NCBI GenBank assembly: GCA_916050055.1
Contig: CAJZJY010000072.1
Span: 1-6,196, forward strand
Length of the DNA stretch: 6,196 nucleotides
Reading direction: 5' to 3'
Source: an uncultured Streptococcus sp.
GTDB taxonomy: Bacteria; Bacillota; Bacilli; Lactobacillales; Aerococcaceae
This document shows positions 1 through 5,613 of this stretch, one piece after another. Below the pieces are notes generated by a model, which was given only the letters and a program-made list of their open reading frames with translations, was not told the DNA's origin and searched no databases. The number at the start of each line of letters is the position of its first letter. The first letter of the stretch is position 1. The position numbers and the translations under genes were made by a program.

Positions 1-386
1 AAATCGAACCAGGTGCCTTTGTTGCATTCCGTAGTGACTGGTCAAAACGTTGGCCAAACCAAGACGCAGTTCGTAATTTAGACGAAAATGACGTTCAACA
101 TACACCAGGTTGGTCAAAAGAGGCGCTTGAATTTTTAATTCACGAACGTCATGTGAAAGCTGTTGGTCACGAAACATTAGATACAGACTCAGGCGTTCAC
201 GCTGCAGCACATGGTTTAACAAACGAATACTACTTATTAAGCCAAGACATCTTCCAAGTGGAAGTATTAGCGAACCTTGATCAAGTTCCAGCAGTAGGTG
301 CTGTGATTTCAATCTCATATCCTAACTGGAACCATACACCGGGCTCACCTGTTCGCGCCATTGCGTATTTACCAGAAGCAGAATAA
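1..386 (+). CDS. Cyclase family protein, 3' part only (kynurenine formamidase-like hydrolase)
   Basis: The reading frame is open from the window edge (first full codon at position 3) to the TAA at 384-386, giving 127 residues of C-terminal sequence; the start lies outside the window. The protein looks like the C-terminal half of the cyclase/kynurenine formamidase family (PF04199 type), metal-dependent hydrolases of usually 200-260 residues that open amide or ester bonds. Visible family features are FVAFRSDW (the usual 'hvhiRTGW' strand), VGHETLDTDSG (the 'GIDTLSID' region), a following AAAHG histidine, QVEVLANLDQVP (the 'I-E-N-L-x-NLD' segment with its conserved Glu), and a terminal GSPVRAIAYLP strand. 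The HxGTHxDxPxH metal-binding motif would be upstream and cannot be checked. An internal GTG at 153 is not the start, because coding similarity continues upstream of it. The next gene begins 18 bp downstream, so the two are probably co-transcribed. The substrate cannot be assigned. Confidence 0.8.
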   Translation, partial: IEPGAFVAFRSDWSKRWPNQDAVRNLDENDVQHTPGWSKEALEFLIHERHVKAVGHETLDTDSGVHAAAHGLTNEYYLLSQDIFQVEVLANLDQVPAVGAVISISYPNWNHTPGSPVRAIAYLPEAE

Positions 387-404
387 ACGAAAAGAGGAAA
401 ACAT

Positions 405-1544
405 ATGTCAAATCACGAAAACTGTAGCTGTTGTCAAAAAGCACCATTTAGACTCGATCACGTAGGAAGTTTCTTACGTCCAGAACGTCTAAAAGAAGCC
501 CGTGCGAAATTTAATGATGGAGAAATCACTGCCGAAGAACTCGAACGCGTTGAAAACGAAGAAATCATCGCATTAATCGAGAAAGAAAAAGAACTCGGCC
601 TCAAGTCTGTCACTGACGGTGAATTCCGTCGTGCATTCTGGCACTTAGATTTCTTAGAAAACTTAGATGGGGTTGAACTTGTCGAAGTAGACCACTTCTC
701 TGTTCAATTCAAAGATAAAGATGTGAAGCCAAAAACATTACGTATCGTTGGGAAAGTGGATTTTTCAGAGAACCATCCATTCGTAAAACACTTCAAATTC
801 TTAAAAGAGCACGCTGGCGATACTCCGGTGAAACTAACAATCCCTTCACCAAGTATGTTGCATTTGATTACGCAAGTTCGTGAGAAAAACTATGTGCCAA
901 TTGAACGCTACAAAGACAATGAAGCCCTCTTCTTTGATGATGTGGTCGAAGCATACCGTAAGGCGTTGCAATGTTTCTACGACTTAGGATGCCGCAATAT
1001 TCAATTAGACGATACTAGCTGGGGTGAGTTCTGTGCGTTAGACAAACGTGAAGCGTACGAAGCGCGTGGATTTGACCTCGAAAAAATCGCTCGTGACTAT
1101 GTGGATGTACTTAACCGTGTGATTGAATGGAAACCAGAAGATTTAGTGGTGAATATGCATATTTGCCGCGGAAACTTCCGCTCAACATGGTTCTCTAGCG
1201 GTGGTTATGAGCCAGTGGCGAAGACGCTATTTGGTCATTGCCGTGTGGATGGATTCTTCTTGGAATATGATAGCGACCGTGCTGGAGACTTTACTCCTCT
1301 TCGCTATATTAAAGACCAAAAAGTCGTTCTTGGTTTAATTACATCTAAATCAGGAGACCTAGAAGATAAAGATGAAGTCATTGCTCGTATTAAAGAAGCG
1401 AGTCAGTACGTTCCTCTTGAACAATTATGCCTCAGCCCTCAATGTGGGTTCTCTTCTACGGAAGAAGGTAATATCTTAACGATTGAAGCCCAATGGGATA
1501 AATTAAAACTCATCGACGAAATCGTTCGTGAAGTTTGGGGATAA
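405..1544 (+). CDS. MetE-like cobalamin-independent methionine synthase family protein (YxjG/YxjH type)
   Basis: This 379-residue protein is a single-domain relative of the C-terminal catalytic half of MetE, a zinc TIM barrel that transfers a methyl group to a thiol such as homocysteine. Full MetE is about 750 residues; this length matches the Bacillus YxjG/YxjH-like short forms, so it is not a truncation. The N-terminal FRLDHVGSFLRP (15-26) is typical of the short family. The zinc ligands seem complete: His252 and Cys254 in MHICRGN, Glu287 in FFLEYD, and Cys347 in SPQCGFSS. An unusual CSCC cluster (residues 7-10) sits before the conserved start of the fold. ATG at 405 has AGAGGA 6 bp upstream. 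It follows the cyclase-family gene by 18 bp and ends at a strong hairpin, so the pair is probably an operon. The methyl donor and acceptor are not shown by sequence; methionine synthesis or salvage is likeliest, but other thiol substrates occur in this superfamily. Confidence 0.88.
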   Translation: MSNHENCSCCQKAPFRLDHVGSFLRPERLKEARAKFNDGEITAEELERVENEEIIALIEKEKELGLKSVTDGEFRRAFWHLDFLENLDGVELVEVDHFSVQFKDKDVKPKTLRIVGKVDFSENHPFVKHFKFLKEHAGDTPVKLTIPSPSMLHLITQVREKNYVPIERYKDNEALFFDDVVEAYRKALQCFYDLGCRNIQLDDTSWGEFCALDKREAYEARGFDLEKIARDYVDVLNRVIEWKPEDLVVNMHICRGNFRSTWFSSGGYEPVAKTLFGHCRVDGFFLEYDSDRAGDFTPLRYIKDQKVVLGLITSKSGDLEDKDEVIARIKEASQYVPLEQLCLSPQCGFSSTEEGNILTIEAQWDKLKLIDEIVREVWG

Positions 1545-1559
1545 ATTTTAAAAAATAAT

Positions 1560-1596
1560 AGCTCCTACAGTTTTTGGCTGTAGGAGCTGTTTTTGT
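1560..1596. terminator. Bidirectional intrinsic terminator between convergent genes
   Basis: AGCTCCTACAG (1560-1570) pairs perfectly with CTGTAGGAGCT (1578-1588), an 11-bp stem with a 7-nt loop. On the plus strand it is followed by GTTTTTGTT, and on the minus strand by a run of T from the A-rich stretch at 1549-1558. It lies 15 bp after the MetE-like stop codon and 22 bp beyond the stop of the convergent regulator, so it can end both transcripts. Confidence 0.9.
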
Positions 1597-1610
1597 TGAT
1601 TTCATCGTAT

Positions 1611-1901
1611 TTATCGCTTCTTTTTCTTAAAACGAATGTCTAAATCATACCCATTTTTACTCGCAATTTTTTGAAGATGCGCGAGCGTCGGATTATAATT
1701 TGCTTTTTCGAGTCTAGAGAGATTTCCTTGCGTCATACCGGCGTTTCTAGCGAATTCCGTTTGTGTCAGTCCAGAGTCCCTCCGAAGTCTGATCATCGTT
1801 AAAGCATTTTTCTGCAAAAAATATTCTGCTTCAAAATCATCTCTAAAAGTCTCATATTTCGCGTCAAGACGGTCAAAAAGCCGCTTTAAATAATCCACCA
1901 T
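1611..1901 (-). CDS. XRE-family helix-turn-helix protein, HigA-type antitoxin-like, no toxin partner seen
   Basis: A 96-residue DNA-binding protein. Residues about 33-88 form a Cro/C1-type helix-turn-helix: LRRDSGLTQTEFARNAGMTQ, then the recognition-helix segment QGNLSRLEKANYNPTL, then LQKIASKNGYDLDIRF. The last strand-like segment (YDLDIRF) and the short N-terminal helical lead (residues 1-32) resemble antitoxins of HigBA/RelBE-like type II toxin-antitoxin loci. The basic tail KKKKR is at the C terminus. ATG at 1901 is preceded by AGGGGG (1918-1913) about 11 nt upstream. A toxin gene would be expected next to it, usually upstream in HigBA order, but the upstream 242 bp to rpsF has no plausible ORF, and downstream is the convergent MetE-like gene. 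It may be an orphan antitoxin, a partner of a distant toxin, or a simple repressor. Autoregulation is suggested by a palindrome overlapping its promoter. Confidence 0.8.
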   Translation of the reverse strand: MVDYLKRLFDRLDAKYETFRDDFEAEYFLQKNALTMIRLRRDSGLTQTEFARNAGMTQGNLSRLEKANYNPTLAHLQKIASKNGYDLDIRFKKKKR

Positions 1902-1935
1902 TTTCTCTTTATCCCCCTAATTCCTTTATAAGCCA

Positions 1936-1966
1936 ATTGTAACATATATGCTACATATCAGATATG
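1936..1966 (-). promoter_or_regulatory. Probable promoter and operator palindrome of the HTH gene
   Basis: Read on the minus strand, TACAAT (1941-1936) with an upstream TG one base away (1944-1943) forms an extended -10 about 35 bp before the ATG. No good -35 is present at 16-18 bp spacing. At 1954-1966, where a -35 would be, lies the palindrome CATATCAGATATG (6-bp arms, one central base). An XRE protein binding there would block its own promoter; the binding is inferred. Confidence 0.5.
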
Positions 1967-2030
1967 ATATATTGAAACTTTTTTTACTACTCACAAATTT
2001 TCCTGAGCACCTCTGCAGCGCGGATTTCTG

Positions 2031-2059
2031 TTGCATTCTATAGCTTTGTTTGCTATAAT
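2031..2059 (+). promoter_or_regulatory. Promoter of the rpsF-ssb-rpsR operon
   Basis: TTGCAT (2031-2036), a 17-bp spacer, then a consensus TATAAT (2054-2059) preceded by TG at 2051-2052, which makes an extended -10. Transcription would start near 2066, leaving a leader of about 78 nt before rpsF. The -35 is poor (three of six bases match) but the extended -10 compensates. Confidence 0.8.
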
Positions 2060-2065
2060 GATTGA

Positions 2066-2143
2066 ACGTGAGTATTAGAAATGATACTCTCCTTGCTTGC
2101 TGAAAATTCAGTAGGCCAAAAGTCCATAAGGAGGTGACAGTCA
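2066..2143 (+). promoter_or_regulatory. Structured 5' leader of rpsF mRNA, possible ribosomal-protein autoregulatory element
   Basis: The predicted untranslated leader folds into two adjacent hairpins. The first is GAGTATTA/TGATACTC (2070-2077 with 2082-2089) closed by a GAAA tetraloop. The second is GCTTGCTGA/TCAGTAGGC (2095-2103 with 2108-2116, two G-U pairs) with an AAAT loop. The ribosome binding site AAGGAGGTGA (2128-2137) follows 11 nt later and is a full match to the 16S rRNA 3' end. In many bacteria the S6:S18 complex binds the rpsF leader to repress the operon. I do not see the CCG element described for that motif, so the assignment to that class is only a possibility. Confidence 0.5.
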
Positions 2144-2443
2144 ATGAGTCAAACATCAAAATACGAGATTTTATATATCATCCGTCCAAACATCGATGAA
2201 GCTGCTAAAGCTGAATTGGTTGCAAGATTTGATGCTGTTTTAACAGACAACGGAGCAGTTGTTGTTGAATCAAAAGACTGGGCGAAACGTCGTTTTGCAT
2301 ACGAAATTAAAGATTTCCAAGAAGGTATCTATCACTTAGTGAACATCACTGCTGAAGATGCTGCTGCAATCGATGAATTCGACCGTTTAGCGAAAATCAA
2401 CAATGACATCTTACGTCACATGATCGTTAAATTAGAAGCATAA
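2144..2443 (+). CDS. rpsF: 30S ribosomal protein S6
   Basis: A 99-residue protein of normal length for bacterial S6, which binds 16S rRNA together with S18 in the platform of the 30S subunit. Family features are the first strand [13 protein letters not shown] (residues 6-18), the [21 protein letters not shown] strand-turn-strand (about 46-66), and [19 protein letters not shown] near the C terminus. The start at 2144 is fixed by an ideal Shine-Dalgarno AAGGAGGTGA ending 6 bp upstream. It opens the operon rpsF-ssb-rpsR; ssb starts 46 bp after its stop. Expression is probably set by the extended -10 promoter at 2031-2059 and perhaps by feedback through the structured leader. No acidic C-terminal tail of the kind seen in proteobacterial S6 is present. 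Confidence 0.97.
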   Translation: MSQTSKYEILYIIRPNIDEAAKAELVARFDAVLTDNGAVVVESKDWAKRRFAYEIKDFQEGIYHLVNITAEDAAAIDEFDRLAKINNDILRHMIVKLEA

Positions 2444-2489
2444 TTGTTTATTATAAGTAAACATTAATCTTGAAAGGAGTAAGAATTAA

Positions 2490-2987
2490 ATGATTAATAA
2501 TGTTGTATTAGTTGGACGCTTAACACGTGCCGTTGATTTACGTTATACTTCAAACGGAACTGCTTATGCGAGCTTCACTGTTGCAATTGATCGTCGTTAC
2601 CAAAACCAAAACGGTGAACGTGAAACAGACTTTATCAATTGCGTAATGTGGCGTAAAGCTGCAGAAAACTTTGCGAATTTCACTCGTAAAGGCTCACTAG
2701 TAGGAATTGAAGGACGTATTCAAACTCGTAGCTATGATAACCAACAAGGCCAAAAAGTTTATGTAACTGAAGTGCTAGCTGAGAACTTCTCATTGTTAGA
2801 ATCACGTAATGTTACTGAACAACGCCCTGCTAACGATCAAAGCTCACAAGGCGGATTCCAACAAAACCAATCAAATAACTTTAATCAGTTTAATACTCCT
2901 ACTTCATCATTCGGTGGTGGAATGTCTGACCCATTCTTAAGCAATGGAGAGACAATCAACATTTCAGATGATGATTTACCATTCTAA
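2490..2987 (+). CDS. ssb: Single-stranded DNA-binding protein SSB
   Basis: A 165-residue SSB that coats single-stranded DNA during replication, repair and recombination, normally as a tetramer. Residues 1 to about 105 form the OB fold: MINNVVLVGRLTRAVDLRYT, then ASFTVAIDR, ETDFINCVMWRKAAENFANFTRKGSLVGIEGRI, and TEVLAENFSLLE. A low-complexity Gln/Asn/Ser/Gly linker follows (about 112-152), and the protein ends in the acidic tip DDDLPF, the docking peptide for partners such as RecO, PriA, RecQ-type helicases and polymerase subunits. ATG at 2490 has AAAGGAGT 9-10 bp upstream. Its place between rpsF and rpsR, with the full tip, marks it as the essential chromosomal copy rather than a competence or phage paralogue. 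Confidence 0.97.
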   Translation: MINNVVLVGRLTRAVDLRYTSNGTAYASFTVAIDRRYQNQNGERETDFINCVMWRKAAENFANFTRKGSLVGIEGRIQTRSYDNQQGQKVYVTEVLAENFSLLESRNVTEQRPANDQSSQGGFQQNQSNNFNQFNTPTSSFGGGMSDPFLSNGETINISDDDLPF

Positions 2988-3009
2988 AGTTTAAAAGGAG
3001 GATACCATA

Positions 3010-3252
3010 ATGGCTCAACAACGTAGAGGTGGCGGTCAACGCCGTCGTAAAAAAGTTTGCTACTTCTGTGCAAACCACATCGACTACATTGATTACAAAG
3101 ATGTAGAATTATTAAAACGTTACATTTCTGAAAAAGGTAAAATCTTACCACGCCGTGTAACAGGTACTTGTGCTAAACACCAACGTACTTTAACTGTTGC
3201 AATCAAACGTGCTCGTATCATGGGATTATTACCATTCACAACAGTTGACTAA
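3010..3252 (+). CDS. rpsR: 30S ribosomal protein S18, zinc-ribbon (C+) form
   Basis: An 80-residue S18 that assembles with S6 on the central domain of 16S rRNA. The N terminus is Arg/Gly-rich ([11 protein letters not shown], residues 5-15). The core [22 protein letters not shown] (28-49) and [13 protein letters not shown] are diagnostic. It has four likely metal ligands, Cys17-x2-Cys20 and Cys54-x2-His57, so it is the zinc-binding C+ version; many bacteria carry C- forms that have lost these residues. The start is supported by AAAAGGAGG (2993-3001) 8 bp upstream. It is 22 bp downstream of ssb and is the last gene of the operon, with a strong terminator 8 bp after its stop. A C+ S18 could be zinc-responsive through a C- paralogue elsewhere; none is visible here. 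Confidence 0.96.
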   Translation: MAQQRRGGGQRRRKKVCYFCANHIDYIDYKDVELLKRYISEKGKILPRRVTGTCAKHQRTLTVAIKRARIMGLLPFTTVD

Positions 3253-3260
3253 TAATAAGT

Positions 3261-3297
3261 AAAAGGATTGAGAATTTCTCAATCCTTTTTTATTTTA
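3261..3297 (+). terminator. Intrinsic terminator of rpsF-ssb-rpsR
   Basis: AAAAGGATTGAGA (3261-3273) pairs with TCTCAATCCTTTT (3277-3289) around a 3-nt loop, and the T-run continues to TTTTTTATTTTATTT. It starts 8 bp after the rpsR stop. This makes gdpP-rplI dependent on its own promoter. Confidence 0.93.
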
Positions 3298-3404
3298 TTT
3301 AAATGCTATTTTCATAACTGATTATCTATTTATAAAAATACTGATAATTGATTAAACAGATTGAGGTTTAGCTTTCAATCTAAACTTGAATACATAAATT
3401 AGAA
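3298..3404. other. AT-rich intergenic stretch with small overlapping inverted repeats, no gene
   Basis: This lies between the rpsR terminator and the first parS-like site. No ORF with a ribosome binding site, and no convincing promoter, is visible. At 3359-3390 several short stems compete: GATTGA/TCAATC (3359-3364 with 3375-3380), GTTTAG/CTAAAC (3366-3371 with 3380-3385) and TTCAA/TTGAA (3375-3379 with 3386-3390). They may be chance in AT-rich DNA. Confidence 0.45.
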
Positions 3405-3420
3405 TGTTTCACGTGAAACA
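3405..3420. other. parS site 1 (ParB/Spo0J centromere-like binding site)
   Basis: TGTTTCACGTGAAACA is a perfect 16-bp palindrome matching the conserved parS sequence bound by ParB/Spo0J, which loads there as a CTP-dependent clamp and spreads to organise origin segregation and condensin loading. The symmetry extends outward to a perfect 26-bp palindrome (3400-3425). First of three copies in 100 bp. Confidence 0.9.
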
Positions 3421-3447
3421 TTCTATCGAAAAAATAAACCTTAAAAA

Positions 3448-3463
3448 TGTTTCACGTGAAACA
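3448..3463. other. parS site 2
   Basis: The same perfect TGTTTCACGTGAAACA; the symmetry reaches only 18 bp (3447-3464). Its centre is 43 bp from that of site 1 and 41 bp from that of site 3. The flanks differ from those of the other copies, so the 16-bp core is conserved independently of any larger repeat unit. Confidence 0.9.
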
Positions 3464-3488
3464 TCCTTACCCTACCCTCTGTCTAAAT

Positions 3489-3504
3489 TGTTTCACGTGA
3501 AACA
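3489..3504. other. parS site 3, next to the gdpP promoter
   Basis: The third perfect TGTTTCACGTGAAACA, extended to a 24-bp palindrome (3485-3508) by AAAT/ATTT flanks. It ends 11 bp before the -35 hexamer of the gdpP-rplI promoter, close enough that bound ParB could touch RNA polymerase. Confidence 0.9.
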
Positions 3505-3515
3505 ATTTTAGAGAA

Positions 3516-3544
3516 CTGACGAGGGACCAAAACTATGGTAAAAT
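3516..3544 (+). promoter_or_regulatory. Probable promoter of gdpP-rplI
   Basis: CTGACG (3516-3521, four of six consensus bases), a 17-bp spacer, then TAAAAT (3539-3544) preceded by TG at 3536-3537, an extended -10. The start would be near 3551, about 20 nt before the gdpP ATG, leaving room only for the ribosome binding site. The strong terminator upstream makes a local promoter necessary. Confidence 0.7.
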
Positions 3545-3570
3545 AAGGTATATAGAAAGAAGGTGCGAGA

Positions 3571-5598
3571 ATGAAGAAAAGCCTAAAAGAACGTATTAAG
3601 GCTTTACCGACATTTCTTAAAAGTGAAACAATGAAGAAATACGGAATCTCATTTATAGCAATCATTCTCTGTATGCTGATTATTGCGTACGTGATGAATA
3701 TATGGATGGGACTTATCCTTACTTTATTTGTTATTTTATTAGGAACACTCCTCTATTCGTTTGCAAACTACATTATTAAAGAAACGAATCATTATGTAAC
3801 GAATTTATCGTACAAAATTAATAAAGGTTCACAAGATGCCTCTATTAAAATGCCGATTGGAATGCTTTTGTTAGATGATAATGGTGAAATTCAATGGATT
3901 AACCCTTATTTACAGAAGTATTTCGAACGTAAAGAACTATTAGGGTTTAAACTTGAAATTGTCGATCCAGATTTAGCGAATATCGTTAAAAATCTGGATG
4001 ATGATAAAGATAATGTGGTCCATTGGAAAGATAAATACTTCCAAATAGTTTACCATAACGATATTGGAATGCTCTATATGATGGATATTACGGAATATGC
4101 GTTGATTAAAGAGACTTATCTAGACGAAAGACCTGTATTCGGGCAAATTTTCGTTGATAACTTTGCAGAAGTATCACAATCACTCAGTGACCGTAAGAAG
4201 TCTAACTTGAATAACTTCGTGACAAATCAACTTACTAGCTGGGCAAACCATAATAATATCTACTTAAAACGTGTTAGCTCAGATCGATTTGTCGCATTTT
4301 TAGATAAAAAGATCCTTTCAAGTCTTGAAAAAACAAAATTTGAGATTATTGACCGTGTACGTGAGACAACTGCTCAACAAAATACCCCACTAACCGTAAG
4401 TATGGGGTTCTCATATGCGGATGATACTCAAGAAGAGATGGATTATGGTGCAATTGCTAAATTTGCGCAAGATAACCTTGATTTAGCCTTAGGACGAGGT
4501 GGTGACCAAGTCGTTGTCCGTTCTAAAAACGAAGAAACACGCTTCTACGGTGGTAAGAGCAACCCGTTAGAAAAACGTACAAGAGTGCGTTCTCGCATGG
4601 TTTCTCAAGCCTTAGAAAACCTGATTGCTGAAGCAGATCAAGTAATGGTTATGGGACATCAATATCCAGATATGGACTGTATTGGTGGATGTTTAGGTAT
4701 TCGAAGAATCGCTAAAATGCACGGTAAAACCTCATGGATTGTGACAAATCCAGAGCAATATTCGCATGATATCAAGAAATTGATGGAAGTGATCAAAGAT
4801 AATGAACGTCTCTACTCTGCTATCGTAAATCCGGAGATGGCAGAAGCGTTAATGACTGAAAATACACTCGTTATTATTGTCGATGTAAGCAAGCCTTCCC
4901 TATGCGCGGCTCCATCGATTGTTAAAAAGGCCAATAAACTAGTGATTATCGACCATCACCGCCGTGGAGAGGAATTCCCTGAAAATCCTGACTTGGTTTA
5001 TATTGAACCGTATGCTTCATCTGTCGGTGAATTGATTACAGAATTGCTAGAATATCAATCAGAAGATGCTGAGAAACTTCAGCCAATCGAAGCAACAACC
5101 CTGCTTGCTGGTATCATTGTAGATACGCGTAATTTCACGCTTCGTACAGGGTCTCGTACCTTTGATACGGCTAGCTACCTTAAATCCGTTGGTGCGGATA
5201 CAATTCTGATCCAACGCTTATTAAAAGAAAATGTAGATACGTACTTAATGCGTTCGCATCTACTGAACTCGCTCGAAATGCTTCCTAACAATGTCGGAAT
5301 TGTTCACGGTGAAGAAAATACCGTATATCCGACAGTCGTGGCTGCACAAACGGCTGATATGATGTTGTCGATGGAAAACATCGATGCTTCATTTGTGGTT
5401 ACAAAACGTAATGACGGTCGTGTTGGGATTAGTGCCCGTAGTTTAGGAAACAAAAACGTACAACGTGTGATGGAGAAAATGGGTGGTGGCGGACATTTAT
5501 CAAATGCTGCAACTCAGTTATCCGATATCACGATTGAAGAAGCAATCCGCCAATTAATTCAAGTGATTGAAGAAATTGGTAGTGAAATTAACTTATAA
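3571..5598 (+). CDS. gdpP: c-di-AMP phosphodiesterase GdpP (membrane PAS - degenerate GGDEF - DHH/DHHA1)
   Basis: This 675-residue membrane protein hydrolyses cyclic di-AMP to pApA, controlling a second messenger for potassium, osmotic balance and cell-wall stress. Two adjacent transmembrane segments occupy about 25-43 and 46-66 after a basic cytoplasmic start. A PAS-like domain follows (about 92-180, with IGMLLLDDNGEIQWINPYL). The GGDEF-like domain (about 183-320) is degenerate: the signature loop reads SSDRF (236-240), as in GdpP, so diguanylate synthesis is not expected. The DHH phosphodiesterase domain has GHQYPDMDCIG (His363, Asp367, Asp369), VDVSKPS (Asp438), DHH (461-463) and VDTR (Asp518), a full metal set. 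DHHA1 ends with GGGGH (638-642) and SNAAT. Length is close to Bacillus GdpP (about 659). ATG at 3571 has AGAAGGTG about 6 bp upstream. rplI begins 15 bp after the stop, as in many Firmicutes, and the pair has its own promoter beside a parS cluster. Confidence 0.96.
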   Translation: MKKSLKERIKALPTFLKSETMKKYGISFIAIILCMLIIAYVMNIWMGLILTLFVILLGTLLYSFANYIIKETNHYVTNLSYKINKGSQDASIKMPIGMLLLDDNGEIQWINPYLQKYFERKELLGFKLEIVDPDLANIVKNLDDDKDNVVHWKDKYFQIVYHNDIGMLYMMDITEYALIKETYLDERPVFGQIFVDNFAEVSQSLSDRKKSNLNNFVTNQLTSWANHNNIYLKRVSSDRFVAFLDKKILSSLEKTKFEIIDRVRETTAQQNTPLTVSMGFSYADDTQEEMDYGAIAKFAQDNLDLALGRGGDQVVVRSKNEETRFYGGKSNPLEKRTRVRSRMVSQALENLIAEADQVMVMGHQYPDMDCIGGCLGIRRIAKMHGKTSWIVTNPEQYSHDIKKLMEVIKDNERLYSAIVNPEMAEALMTENTLVIIVDVSKPSLCAAPSIVKKANKLVIIDHHRRGEEFPENPDLVYIEPYASSVGELITELLEYQSEDAEKLQPIEATTLLAGIIVDTRNFTLRTGSRTFDTASYLKSVGADTILIQRLLKENVDTYLMRSHLLNSLEMLPNNVGIVHGEENTVYPTVVAAQTADMMLSMENIDASFVVTKRNDGRVGISARSLGNKNVQRVMEKMGGGGHLSNAATQLSDITIEEAIRQLIQVIEEIGSEINL

Positions 5599-5613
5599 TT
5601 AGGAGGAAGAAAC

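Noticed and set aside
153..386. A separate small gene starting at GTG 153
   Set aside because: The same frame is open to the window edge and its upstream residues fit the same cyclase family, so this is an internal codon.
1926..2159. Minus-strand 77-residue ORF as a toxin partner of the HTH gene
   Set aside because: It has no family resemblance or ribosome binding site, and it covers the rpsF promoter, leader and start; it is a chance frame.
2445..2463. TGTTTA/TAAACA hairpin between rpsF and ssb as a terminator
   Set aside because: Only six mostly A-T pairs and no T-run; ssb follows directly with a good ribosome binding site in a conserved operon.
3298..3404. DnaA-box cluster or replication origin
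   Set aside because: I see no TTATCCACA-type boxes here; origin proximity is suggested only by parS and gene order.
3400..3508. The three palindromes as intrinsic terminators or riboswitch hairpins
   Set aside because: They have no loops, no downstream T-runs, and an identical 16-bp core matching parS; DNA binding explains them better.
3483..3665. Minus-strand 60-residue ORF across the gdpP start
   Set aside because: It overlaps the gdpP promoter and start region and has no supporting start signal; its hydrophobic content is a by-product of frame and composition.
4274..4295. GdpP GGDEF domain as an active diguanylate cyclase
   Set aside because: The signature loop reads SSDRF rather than GGDEF, as is usual in GdpP proteins, which are not thought to make c-di-GMP at a physiological rate.
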